In this document: positions 43,784 to 54,643 of the stretch, in pieces | How the letters are laid out: each line of letters opens with the position of its first letter | Position numbering within the stretch: the stretch's first letter is position 1 | Source: Poa pratensis | Taxonomy: Eukaryota; Streptophyta; Magnoliopsida; Poales; Poaceae | Length of the DNA: 64,000 nucleotides | Assembly: GCA_947311845.1 (NCBI GenBank) | Contig: CAMZMU010000115.1 | Coordinates: 31,271,401 to 31,335,400, forward strand | Reading direction: 5' to 3' | Made by a program: the position numbers and the translations under genes | The notes under the pieces: model-generated | Databases searched by the model: none | What the model saw: the letters and a program-made list of their open reading frames with translations, nothing else | What the model was told of the DNA's origin: nothing

Positions 43784-44887
43784 TCAGTTAACAGGAAGCT
43801 TCTGAATGTTCAGCCTCAGCCCACCATAGCAAGCTTCTGTGAAGTTGAAGAGGACGACATGTCCTTCCTGCAGCTTGAACTCCTTAGCAGCTTTCTTCCA
43901 CTCACCAGTCATTATGGCATTGTTTGTGAACTTGGCCATCTTCATCTTAATGTTGAACGCCCTGGTATTGAAATCAAGGATGGTACACAGAGTTTTAACT
44001 TCTGGCAGATGACTCTGCAGGTACTCCTTACTAAACTTAGCTCCAAAGACCTATTATGTATGAGCAGTTAGCACATCACAGTAAGAATAGCAGTAACATT
44101 CACAAATTCAGATAGGCCAGTAGCAATGTCTTACCATCTTGCATTTTTAGTCAATTTCATTGGAACTGGTGAGCTTGTGGACATAGAGCTTGATATCTCT
44201 GTGGCCACACCTTCACAGTACTCATCAAAAAAGTCAAGCTGCTGTTTTGTGAGGTACATGTCGTTTCCAAACATGCAAACCTTGTCAAAGTTCCTGTCAG
44301 AAGTGTATAATTCTTCTTTTGGTCCTACAGATAAAGGAAAATAGAACTACATAAGAATACAAGCTAACACAGCAACTATAAGAATACAATCTAGCACAAC
44401 AACTATAAGAACACAAGCTAACACAAACTGTACTACATAACTAATTTAAACAGCAGAACATAACTGATTGAACAGGGATAGTACCTCTGAACACCAGCTC
44501 CTCCTCATGTCCAGCAGAGCCCCCAGGCAGACTAGAGCCCCCAGGCAGAGTAGAGCCCCCAGGTAGACCAGAGCCACCAGGCAGAGCAGAGCCCCCAGGC
44601 AGAGCAGAGCCCCCTGGCAGAGGAAATCCCCTTGGCAGAGGAATGCCCTCTGCTATAGCTGAGCCTGCAATGTACCCCCCATCCACCAGTGCAGTCAACC
44701 ATGTGGCATAATCTGGATCTATGTCTTTGTTAGCTACGAGATCTTCAATAGTTCTCTTATCAGCAGCTTTGTTGCTCTCCACAGGCACATCTTGCTTCTT
44801 CTGCGCAGGCACAGTGTTGTCTTCGTCATCACTATCCCTGATGAGAATAGGCACCTTCTTCGGGTTGGTTCCCATTGCTCTGCACAC
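43784..44887 (-). pseudogene. Single-domain B3 protein gene in CACTA (gene B) with one frameshift
   Basis: Exon 1 (44887-44485) codes an acidic N-terminus (ILIRDSDDEDN) and six LPGGS repeats. Exon 2 (44324-44135) codes GPKEEL..NFDKVCMFGNDMYLTKQQLDFF, the counterpart of the GPGHAG segment in gene A. Exon 3 (44050-43784) codes a B3 domain (MAKFTNNAIMTGEWKKAAKEFKLQEGHVVLFNF) and ends KLPVN then TGA. Exon 2 is one base short: a run of five T on the plus strand (44144-44148) where six would restore TKKCKM and the correct phase into exon 3. Otherwise open. MGTNPKK at 44875 is an alternative start. Function inferred as DNA binding. Confidence 0.7.
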
Positions 44888-46469
44888 AGATGAACCAAGC
44901 AGAGTAATAGTAAGTTACTGTTTCAGTTTCAGAGTAATAGTAATTTGTAGTTTCAGTTTCAGAGTAGTATTGCAGTTTCATATTTTACAAGTTAATTTGT
45001 TGCAGTAGTTTCTCACTTCTCAGTGTACAACAGACTCAAAATCTTGTGCAACAATACTATTAAAATGAAGTTTCTGATCAGTGAGGTGTGACAAATCAAA
45101 ACTACATTATGTTTTGTAGCAGTGTTATCTTAAATTGTTCTAAGTTAGTAAATGCCTAGACTGCTAGATGGCATACTAGTGCTAATCAATGAGTAATGCT
45201 CCATGGCGAGGCCATCAGGCCACTATGAAACGAGTGATGCTTGCGGAATGTGAGACCCTGTTTGGTATCCTTCAAGTGCAAAGAGATGAAACAACTAAAC
45301 TTGAACTACTGCAACAACTCAACTTGTACTACCGTGCATCTCGAAATCATAGGTGCATGTACTCTCAATCGACGGATCTACATACCATTCACCAAGATTC
45401 ACTAACCCTAAACTAGACTAGTTCTCTTGCGGTGAAATCCAGATGAATCAATAACCCTAACCTAGATGAATCAATAACCCTAACCCTAGATTGACACAGG
45501 AGACTTACCGTACACAAGGAGAAGCTTGCCGGCGGCGGTTCTTTCCCTTCCCTAGCCGGCGGCTTGCGGTTCGGCGGTTCGACGATTCGGCGGTTCTGCG
45601 GTGGGAGAGGAGAAGTCAAGAGGAGAAGAGAAGAGACGCATGCGGTGGAACTGACTGATGCGGCGGAGACCCCTGCGCAATTAGTTTAAGTATTTGGAGT
45701 TTTTGCACGTAGGTCCTCCTATTAGTTTAAGTACTGAAAGTATACCCTTCCACCTACGGAAGTTTAACCAAAACCCCCCTATCTGATATGTCATCTCCAC
45801 GCATTCGAACCAATCCCCTCCCACTGCATCGCGGCGTGACAGCGTGGCCGCGGCGGAGAAACCCTAGCGACTAGCGTGTCCGCGGCGGAGAAACCCTAGC
45901 GCGGAGGCGGCGGAGAGCAAGTCTACCTCGTCCGCGACACCGCCGGCGTGGAGGCGGTGGAGAGCAAGTCTAGCTCGTCGTCTCGCGGAGCAGAGGAGAG
46001 GACTCCGTCGCCGACGACGCCAAGCTCGTCGATGCCGTGGAGCAGAGGAGAGGAATTGGTCGCCGTCGACGCCGAGCTCGTCGCCCGTTGCTGCTCCGCC
46101 GAATCAGACAGGGAAGGTGCTCCCCGTCGCTGATCCGCTGAAGATGCTCCCCGTCGCTGATCCGCCGAATCAGACGGGGAAGGTGCTCCCCGCTCGTCAT
46201 GGATCCCCGCACGTCCTTCCGTCCTTCTTCCAACTCATCAGGTTAGTGTTTCATCCTTGCTGATGCCTGATTAATTGATGCCCATACTTGATTGCTTCGT
46301 GCCCATACTTGCTGGATTGCGCTTATTGTTGCCCATACTTGATTGATATAGTGTATTGTTATACTCACATAATTGCATGCTACACATGCTAATTCAGTAG
46401 AGTTTGCAGGTACTGTTTGATTGGATTATAGTTTGGTTTGCAAAGGTACCAGTATAATTTTAGGAAGCC
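44888..46469. promoter_or_regulatory. Divergent region between B3 genes and transposase
   Basis: Holds the likely start sites of gene B (leftward) and tnpD (rightward). 45440-45495 has telomere-like ataaccctaacc repeats, and aaaccctagcg telo-box-like motifs recur at about 45870 and 45890. 45500-46240 is a GC-rich block, probably the 5' non-coding exon of tnpD, ending at a good GT (about 46241) that would splice to the AG before 46470. Confidence 0.4.
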
Positions 46470-49400
46470 ATGGATAAATCCTGGTTGTCAGCATCAAGGT
46501 CAAGTAAAGTTTATGAAGATGGAGTAATGAAATTCATAGAGTTTTTTGCCAAAAATTCTGGAATGGTAAATAGAGTTCTCTACCCTTGTAGAAATTGTGC
46601 TAATAGGTTCTGGATAAGTCAAAAGTTGGTAATTGAACACTTGGTATGCAAGGGTTTTGTTCCTGGATATACTACTTGGATATCCCATGGAGAAAAATTT
46701 GATGATAGTGAGCATTCCAACCCTCATGAACCTGCAGTTGGTAGTGAGTCTGACAGTGAGCCTGAAGAATATGCTGACAGCCATGAGATGAACCAAATGT
46801 TGATTGATAGCTTTGGAATGTATGACAATGCTCAGTTAGGAGCACATGATGATGAAGATAGTGGTAGTGAAGATGCTGATGTCTGCGATGACTTTGATGC
46901 TGACCCAGAAGCGTACAAAAAGCTAGTAGAAGATGGTAGCAAAGACTTGTTTCCAGGATGCAAAACTATGTCCAAACTGCAGTTTTTGGTAAAAATTATG
47001 AATATTAAAAACCAATTGGAAAGTGCCTAACGCCTGCTACGATGCCTTTCTGTCGTTGTTTAAAGAAATACTTCCAGAGGGTCAGGATCAGCCTAAAAAT
47101 TTCTACGCATCCAAAAGGTACATCAAGGATGTTGGCATAGGGTATGACAGCATAGATGCATGCAAACATGACTGCATCATGTTCAGAGGCCCTAATGCCA
47201 ATGCGTCTGTGTGCCTGTTTGCAACACTAGTAGATGGAGGAGTGTTAAGAAAGGAGTAGATGGGAAATGGGAATACAAGGTTCCACAGAAAGTTATTAGG
47301 CATTTCAAATTGAAGCCTAGGGTTAGAAGGCTATTCATGTCAACCAAAAATGCACCCTACATGACTTGGCACAATACTAGAAGAACGAGAGACACAAAAA
47401 TGCGACATCCAGCTGATTCCCCAGCATGGAAACAATTTGATTTGAAACACGAATGGTTTGGCAAAGAACCTAGGAACATTAGGTTCGGATTGTCCACTGA
47501 TGGGTTTAACCCATTTAGAAGCATGAACCAGTCGTACAGCATTTGGCCCATTTTTCTCATTCCATACAACCTACCACCCTGGATTTGCATGAAGCAGTCC
47601 AATTTCATCCTCAGTGTCCTAGTGCCGGGAAGGAAAGCACCAGGAAAGGAGATGGACATTTACATGCAGCTAACCCTTGATGATCTTCAAGAATTTTGGA
47701 AGCCTGGAGTCTGGACTTATGATGTTGTTCTCGGTAGAAAGTTCATATTGCATGCTGCTCTATTATGGACTATCAGTGACTGGCAAGGAAGGGGATGCCT
47801 TAGTGGTGAAAGCTTGCTAACTTGTTCTCACTGCCTACTGAACACCTGCTCAAGATATTTGAAACATGGGAAGAAGACTTGCTTCCTCGGACACCGCAGA
47901 TTCTTGGATGATGAGCACGTGTACAGATTTGATGCATCGTCCTTCAATGGGAAAGTTGAACTAAGAGGACCTCCAACACAACCTTCAGGGAAAGAAATTT
48001 CTGACATGGTTTCATGTATACACACAGACTATGGAAAGATGCAACAAACAAAGAGGAAAAGGAAGAAAAAATCTGGAGAAGAAGAAGAGTATGATGACAT
48101 ATATGAGCATACTGTAGAGGAAACATTCAAAAAGAAGAGTGTTTTCTTCAAACTGCCATATTGGCACACACTTCTTGTCAGACACAACTTAGACATCATG
48201 CACATAGAGAAGAACGTTTTTTACAACATTGTTGGTACTTGTCTTGATGTAGATAAGAAATCAAAGGATGGATTGAATGCTAGGCTGGACCTAAAAGAAG
48301 TGAACATAAGGGCTGAGTTGCATGCTGACACAAGAGGCCCAAAACCTATAATTCCTACAGCCATTTTCCAGATGAATCTACAAGGAAAGATGCATTTCTG
48401 CATGGTAATTAAGCATGCAAAATTTCCTGATGGTTACGCATCTAACTTTTTCCACAAGGTTCTATTAGATAAGAAAATTCTGGTGGGCCTGAAGACACAC
48501 GACTGTCACATCATCATGCAAGATTTGATGCCTTTAGCACTGTGCAGATCATTGCCTAAGAGTGTAGCTGTACCATTGATAGGGCTATGCAAGTACTTCA
48601 AGATCATGTATCGTAAAGTGGTTGATGTTGAAGAGGTTGAGGAGTGGGAATCTAAGATTGCAGAAATTTTATGTCAGCTAGAAATGATATTTCCTCCTGC
48701 ATTTTTTGATGTCATGGTACATGTAACTATGCACCTAGCAACTGAATTAAGGAAAGCTGGACCAATGGTTTACAGAGCCATGTGGTCAACTGAGAGGATG
48801 ATAGGTGACATGAAGAATTCAGTACAAACCACAAGTCACCCTGAAGGTTCAATTGCAGAGAACTATCAGTTTGAAGAGAGCCTCAACTTCTGCTCAAGAT
48901 TTGCTTGATAGTGCTACTAATATTAATAAAGCTCCAAGACATGATGATAATCATGGACCTTTAGCTGATGCTAAAAAATATTTGAGGATAATTGGGAGGC
49001 CCTTATCTGCTTTTTCGTCCATTGAACTGGATTTCACAACATGGACACAAGCTCAGAGATGTGTGCTTGTGAACTACCCAAAAATTGAAGAATATGCCCA
49101 GTGAGTATCCCTTAGTTGAACCTTACATGTGTGCATAGAAAACACACAGATATGTAACCCTTTTTTAATTCATGTAGAGCACACAAGAATTCACTGCAAG
49201 TTGGGAGAAAGAAGTCCAGGAGGGAGATTGAAATTTCACACCATAATAATTTCCATGACTGGTTTGGGGACCATGTATGTGGAATACAGAATTAATTTGT
49301 TTCCAAGAAGCATGACATAGTATTTACAAATTCCACTTTTATCTTAGGTACAACTACTCATTGACCAAGGAGTTGATCTTCCTGCTGAAGTGATTACCTT

Positions 49401-49974
49401 AGCCAGAAAACCATACATGATGGCGAGATCATACAGTAGCTACTGCATAAATGGATGTACTTATCATACGCACTCATATGGTTTGGGAAAGGCAACACAA
49501 TGTGATGGTGTCTCAGTAGTTGCAAAAATGTCTAGTTACTCCAGTGCTAGGGATGTGAACCCAACTCTAGGAGATGTCGTCTACTACGGCAGAATAACTG
49601 ACATTCTGGAGTTGAACTATTCCAATGAAGGGCATGTTGTGCTTTTCAAGTGTGATTGGTTCAAAAAAAATGGTGTTAGGGACTTGGAAAATTTTGGAAT
49701 AACATAGGTGAATTTCAACCATATGACCAATGCGAACGATAAAAAAATTGAACCATTTATCCTAGCTAGCCAAGCTAAGCAGGTTTATTACGTGCAAGAT
49801 CCTGTGGATATTGATTGGCATGCTGTTATTACACCTACAGTAAGGGATTTCTATGATATGGATTCTGTTTTGAACCATGTGAGTCATTCTAAAGTAATGA
49901 TAATATCAACTGAACTAATTTTAATGACCATGAACTAACCATACCATTGCTTTTGTTTGCAGGACGAACAGTGA
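46470..49974 (+). pseudogene. CACTA transposase (tnpD-like, tnp2 family), broken
   Basis: Starts MDKSWLSASRSSKVYEDGV, the transposase-associated N-terminal domain with its CRNC zinc-type residues, then an acidic region. The tnp2 domain has FGLSTDGFNPF, SYSIWPIFLIPYNLPPWICM, LPYWHTLLVRHNLDIMHIEKNV and DCHIIMQDLMPLAL, the conserved Asp-bearing blocks of CACTA transposases. Then come exons about 49167-49290 and 49350-49878 (DUF4216-like: GLGKATQCDG, GDVVYYGRITDILELNY, FILASQAKQVYYVQDP) and a last exon from 49963 ending DEQ-TGA at 49974. Defects: frameshifts near 47003, 47208 and 48893, and an in-frame TAG at 49705-49707. It would cut and join element ends if intact; this copy probably cannot. 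Confidence 0.88.
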
Positions 49975-49994
49975 ATCATACTGAACATGACAAG

Positions 49995-52900
49995 ATGTTG
50001 AAGGATCTTAACAGGAAGCTACATAAAATGGATTTACCTTCGGCATATCTACCTGCAGCCAATGTAACAACATCTGAAGAGACCAGACTAGGCCTACTAA
50101 AAGATGCCAAGGCTAGAGGCCTCTACTTCTCGCAAGTAGAAGTATGTATTCGAATATGCCTAACTTCATTTGTAATGTTTATCTTGAGATAACAATTTGT
50201 TTGATGATTCTGGCGCAGTCTGAAAGGAACTACGATGATCAACAGCATTACTCATCTGATGGAACATTAGATGGAAATGAACAAGGTTACTCCTCTGATG
50301 AAACAATTGATGAAGAAGGACAAGAGCAAGAGCAAGAGCAAGATCAGTACCAAGACCATGACCAGTACCAAGACCATGACCAAGACCAATACCAAGACCA
50401 ATACCAAGACCATGACCATGACCATGACCATGACCAAGACCAAGACCAATACCAAGACCAAGACCAAGACCAAGACCAAGACCAAGACCAAGACCAAGAC
50501 CAAGTTAAAGCAGGGAAAGGTACGTAGTTAACTGAAGTTAAAGCAAGGAAACTAGTAGTAACAGCAGTACTAGTCATTCATCAAATAAATAGTAGTTTCC
50601 TGAAGTAGTTATGCATCCTGAATGCAGATATTGAAAAGAAGACAACTAGAGGACCTACAGAGCTGAAGAAGTTTTCGAATAAACATGATCCGAACAACAA
50701 AGTGAAGCTTGTATTTAACCATCTTGGGCAGCCATGTGGACTGAAGACATCAAAATTAACAAGCTTTGTGAGTTATTTGGTAAAAGGAAGGGATGTTTCT
50801 CTTGCTGCTATAAATTGGAGGAAGGTACCACGTTCTGAGAAAGAAAAGATGTGGATGACTATAAAGGTACTCCCTCCGTTCCAAATTAATTGACTTGGTC
50901 TTGTCTAAATATGGATGTATCTATATTTGTTTAATGTCTAGATACATCCATGTGTAACAAAATGTGTGTCAATTAAATCCGAACGGAGGGAGTATTAGTT
51001 ATCTTGATTTGTCACTGATGATGTACATGTACATAGTTCTCCTAAAAACCTGACTCATTGTTTTCTTAACGCAGTCTTTCTTTGAAATTGATGAATCACA
51101 CAAGGAATGGGTGCTGAAGTCAGCAAGTAAAAAGTGGAGGGCATTCAAATCTTTTTTGAGGAAAAAATATTATGATGCAGAGTTGTCTGTCAAACAAAAC
51201 ATAGATAATGGTTGTGAAAAAAGAATCCACGACAAACAATGGGCTTGGCTTGTTAAGCATTGGAGATCCGAAAAATATCTGGCAAGTACTTGACTAGAAA
51301 TTAAATGAAATATTCTGCAATCTGCTTGCCACATGTGGATATTAATTGTTCTTGCTATAATGTGTGTAGACACTGTGCGCCAAGAATAAAACTTCAAGGG
51401 AAATGCAAGATAACTTTCGGCATACTGCAGGCACTAGGAATTTTGCAGTAATGCAAGAAATAATGGTAATTGGAAAATTATTTTGTACTGCTATATCTAT
51501 CAATGTATTGTTAGATAATTAGTATGGTATTAATTAGTTGTATCTGAAAATATGCAGGAAGTGGAATTGGAAATAAAAGTGTCTAGGGCAGAGTTGTATC
51601 GAAAGGTGCATACCAATAAAGACGGGGATGCAATTGATGATCACTGCTCTAAGAAAATTGTATGTGAACATTTCATATCGGCGTACGTGAAGCAAATGTT
51701 TATTGCTAACATAATTGCATCTCATGTGCTTTGTGTTTCGTATATGTCTTAACAGGCAGAAATTACAAGGGAACTCGAAAAAGAACCTGCACTACATGGA
51801 GAAGCACACAGCTTTGGTGATTTGTACTCGAGAGTCTGTACAGAGTCAAGGCGTTCCAGAATGCCTGGTTTTGGTCTAATGGTGGGCGGCAGTTCAACTA
51901 AAATGCTTGATCAAGCATTGCTCACACTGAGGGATACACAAGAGGAAAACTTGGAAATGAGAGGATATATCCAGCAACTGGTTGCCACACAGTCAGCTTT
52001 GATTGAAAGAAGCCAACTAATGGAGCAGAAGCTAGAGTACCTGCTAACAAGAAATGGAGAAAATTCAAACAGTAGAGAAGAGGAAGCAGAAGGTGAAGCA
52101 ACAGCAAATACATGGAACCCGCAAATGGGATCTATGCATGACCAACTAAGCAGCAGGAAAATAGAACCAGCAGTGGACCAGAATAAAGAAATCAGACAGA
52201 AAGAAGAAGCAACTGACAGACCACAACAAGCAGAAGTGACAGTAAAATGTGGCAGAAGTCATCCAACAGGAAGCCAAACAACATCAGCAAAGAAACTAAA
52301 GGCAACCAGCAGCCAAGGGAATGCAAGGCACTCAACAGCACAAGAGAAAATTGGTACCCAAACTGGTAAGGAGACTGGAAAGGAAGCACAAGAGGAAGCA
52401 ACAACAGCAGAGAACAATAAGCAAGTAAACTGTAGCCTTATAGCAGCAAAACATGCATTGGCAAACATCAAAGAACAACTAACCAGAAGGAAAATAGTAC
52501 CAGCACTGGATCAGAAGGAAAACAGTGAGTCAACTGCATTCCAAGAAGCAGCAAAGGCTAGCTACACTGAGCCAACACAAAGCAAAGCGACAGCACAAGA
52601 GAAAGTCAAGCGTTGCAGAAGTCAACCAATTGAAAGCCAAACAACATCAACAAAGAAGCTAAAGACAACCAGCAGCCAAGGAAATGCAATCCAAGCAGAA
52701 ACACAGGTATCAGCAGCACCTAAGGCAGTTGATGACACTGTAAAGCCTAGCCACAAAAAAGGATATGCAAGCCTAGCCAAGGTTGTCCTAAGTATGTCCA
52801 AAACAAACGAACCAAAACCAGAAGCAGCAGTAGCTAAAGGAGATGGGAAGAAATCTAAACGAGACAGCAAGCCAGAAATAGCAGATGAACCAAGCCAAAC

Positions 52901-53689
52901 AAACCCTATACCAGATGCAGAATTAGTAGATATTGAGGCAAGTCAGACACTCCTGCAGCTCATGAAGAACAAGAGACTGGAGAACAAGAAAGATGAGAAA
53001 CAAGAAGCTTCAGATATTTTGGTTGCTGAAAGTCAAAATCCAGGCAGTTCATACAAGCAATTGTTGTCAAATGATGTTAGATTCAAAAAAATAAAGCAAG
53101 AGAAGGTAGATGAGATAATTACAACTAAGAAGCAAGTTGCTGGTCCGAAAATAAATAAAGGAAAATATGACAAGGATCCCACAGATTGGCTGCACCCAAG
53201 GAAACCCTTGGCGAGAGAAGAAATCAAAACAGAAAAGGAAGTGGGATTAACCTCACCTAACAGCGAGCAGTTAGTTGCACTAGGAACAGTCCAGAAGATC
53301 TGCAACAATGATTATGTTGAAGTCCATGTTAACATGGTGTTGAAGAGTACAACTCAACTCCCACATCCGAAGGGAAGGATGACTATAATCAGTCATGCTG
53401 AATCCCGTCGTATTAGATGGCCCCAAAGAAATGTAAGTCCCACTTACTTGCATCAAAAGGGTATGTATGTACTACTTTATAATCTACTAAAATGTGATGC
53501 TGAAAATTGCAGGTCACAAAGCCAGATATAGATGCTTTTGCAGCCAAGGTTTGCAGCAGTATGGAAAATAACTTGATGCGCTCAGAGGTCAGAATTGTTG
53601 ATGCAGTAACTAGAAAAAGCAGGAAAGCGCCACGGAGGGTGAGAATGGACATTACACCCTCACCAGGTACAATTGGTCCATTTCCATAG
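49995..53689 (+). CDS. tnpA-like CACTA accessory protein (plant transposase, Ptta/En/Spm type)
   Basis: Exons 49995-50141, 50219-50519, 50628-50866, 51075-51281, 51370-51465, 51558-51659, 51756-53432 and 53513-53689 join in phase to about 981 residues with no stop. Residues from about 50 are an acidic DQDQDQYQDH repeat. Then comes the Ptta/En/Spm domain (LVFNHLGQPCGL, SYLVKGRDVSLAAINWRKVP, KWRAFKSFLRKKYY, CAKNKTSREMQDNF). A coiled coil (LTLRDTQEENLEMRGYIQQL) and a long repeat-rich linker (two SQTTS.KKLK.TSSQGNA blocks) follow, and the end is IRWPQRN plus a basic tail. In En/Spm, TnpA binds subterminal repeats and regulates the promoter. Intron 4 uses a GC donor (51282), and intron 3 holds a MITE 3 nt after the donor. 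The first exon lies just past the tnpD stop, so both may come from one alternatively spliced transcript. An alternative 3' splice at about 53667 would end ELTS. Confidence 0.75.
50318..50505 (+). repeat. (gaccaa)n/(gaccat)n simple repeat within tnpA-like exon
   Basis: Hexanucleotide-like repeat coding alternating Asp-Gln/His/Tyr residues. Its antisense frame gives only Val/Leu runs and is not a gene. Confidence 0.9.
50870..50992. mobile_element. Stowaway MITE at a tnpA-like splice donor
   Basis: CTCCCTCCGTTCC ... GAACGGAGGGAG with TA on both sides (50868-50869, 50993-50994). It starts 3 nt into intron 3. Confidence 0.9.
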
Positions 53690-54269
53690 AGAATTAATCA
53701 CAGCAGTGATCCATTTCAGTTAAGTTACCAATAATCTGATTTTCCATGTCTTTTGCAGAACTGACATCATAGCAGTAGGTTTCTACTGGCAACTGGTGCT
53801 GGTGCTTTCTACTAGCATTGTTTTCAGGTAGGTTTAAGTTGTCGAAATGTAGGCACTGTTTGGCTGTTCCAAGTGGCATTGTTTCCATATTACCATAGAG
53901 AAGCTTTGCTTGTCTAGTTATCCATTGACCTGACATTTTGTAGATACTGTGAAGTGGAGCTTTGTGGCACTGTGAAGTGAATCTTTGTCTAGTGAAGTGA
54001 AGTTTCAGCTGTGAAGTGAAGTTTGTCTAGTCGAAGTTGAACTGAAGTTTCAGTTTCTGTGATGTGCTATTGCTATTTAGAAACTAAAATTGGTACTGTA
54101 ATAACAGTTGCTATTTGGAAACTGGAACTGGTACTGTGCTGTGATGTGATGTTTATCTAGAAACTGGTACTGTATTGTGCTGTGACGTGATGATGATTCG
54201 AATTGAGTGCTGTGATGAATTGAGTGCTGTAATTTGAATAGCAGATTTATTGTTTATTTTGAATTTGCT
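53690..54269 (+). other. 3' region of the tnpA-like gene
   Basis: Non-coding. Contains short tandem variants of gtgaagtgaagtttc (about 53948-54055) and gtgatgtgatg motifs. Confidence 0.5.
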
Positions 54270-54643
54270 AGGCATTTTGAAATAGTTCCACTAAATACAT
54301 TTAGAGGCATTTTGAAATAGTGCCACAAAATGTATTTAGAGGCATTTTGAAATAGTGCCACAAAATGTATTTAGGGACATTTCCTCAAAGTGCCACTAAA
54401 TATATTTAGGGGCACTTCATTTCCTCAAAGTGCCACTAAATACATTTAGGGGCACTTTCCATAGTGCTTCTAATGAGTACTTTTAGGGGCACTTCTTGAG
54501 GCACAATATAAAGTGCCCCTAAAACTTTTAGAGACACAAGCAAATTGGGCACTTAAAAAAAGTGCCCCTAATAGTTTTAAGGGCACAAAAGTAACATTTA
54601 GGGGCACTTTGAAGTGCCTCTAAATCTCAACTGTGATGTAGTG
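54270..54643 (+). repeat. Right terminus and subterminal repeats of the CACTA element
   Basis: About six copies of (t)ttaggggcacttt / aaagtgcc(a/c)ctaaat in both orientations, ending ctgtgatgtagtg. Same motif family as 37621-37890. Confidence 0.85.

Larger units (their letters stand above)
37621..54643 (+). mobile_element. CACTA (En/Spm-type) DNA transposon carrying B3-domain genes
   Basis: Left end CACTACACCACGG and right end the complement of CACTACATCACAG (11 of 13 match), flanked by ctg and cta, a 3-bp duplication with one mismatch. Both ends have arrays of a palindromic motif (TTTAGGGGCACTTTG / CAAAGTGCCCCTAAA). Plus strand: tnpD-like transposase (46470-49974) and tnpA-like gene (49995-53689). 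Minus strand: B3-type genes at 38136-39048, 40678-41863 and 43784-44887 and a small ORF at 42815-43075. The right end is 50 bp from the DUF1618 start codon. Confidence 0.92.

Noticed and set aside
45440..45495. Interstitial telomere or chromosome end
   Set aside because: Only a few degenerate ccctaa units inside a CACTA element.
45948..46133. Separate Ser/Glu-rich gene before tnpD
   Set aside because: More likely the GC-rich untranslated exon of the transposase; no domain.
50267..50503. Antisense Val/Leu repeat protein
   Set aside because: Antisense of the gaccaa simple repeat in the tnpA-like exon.
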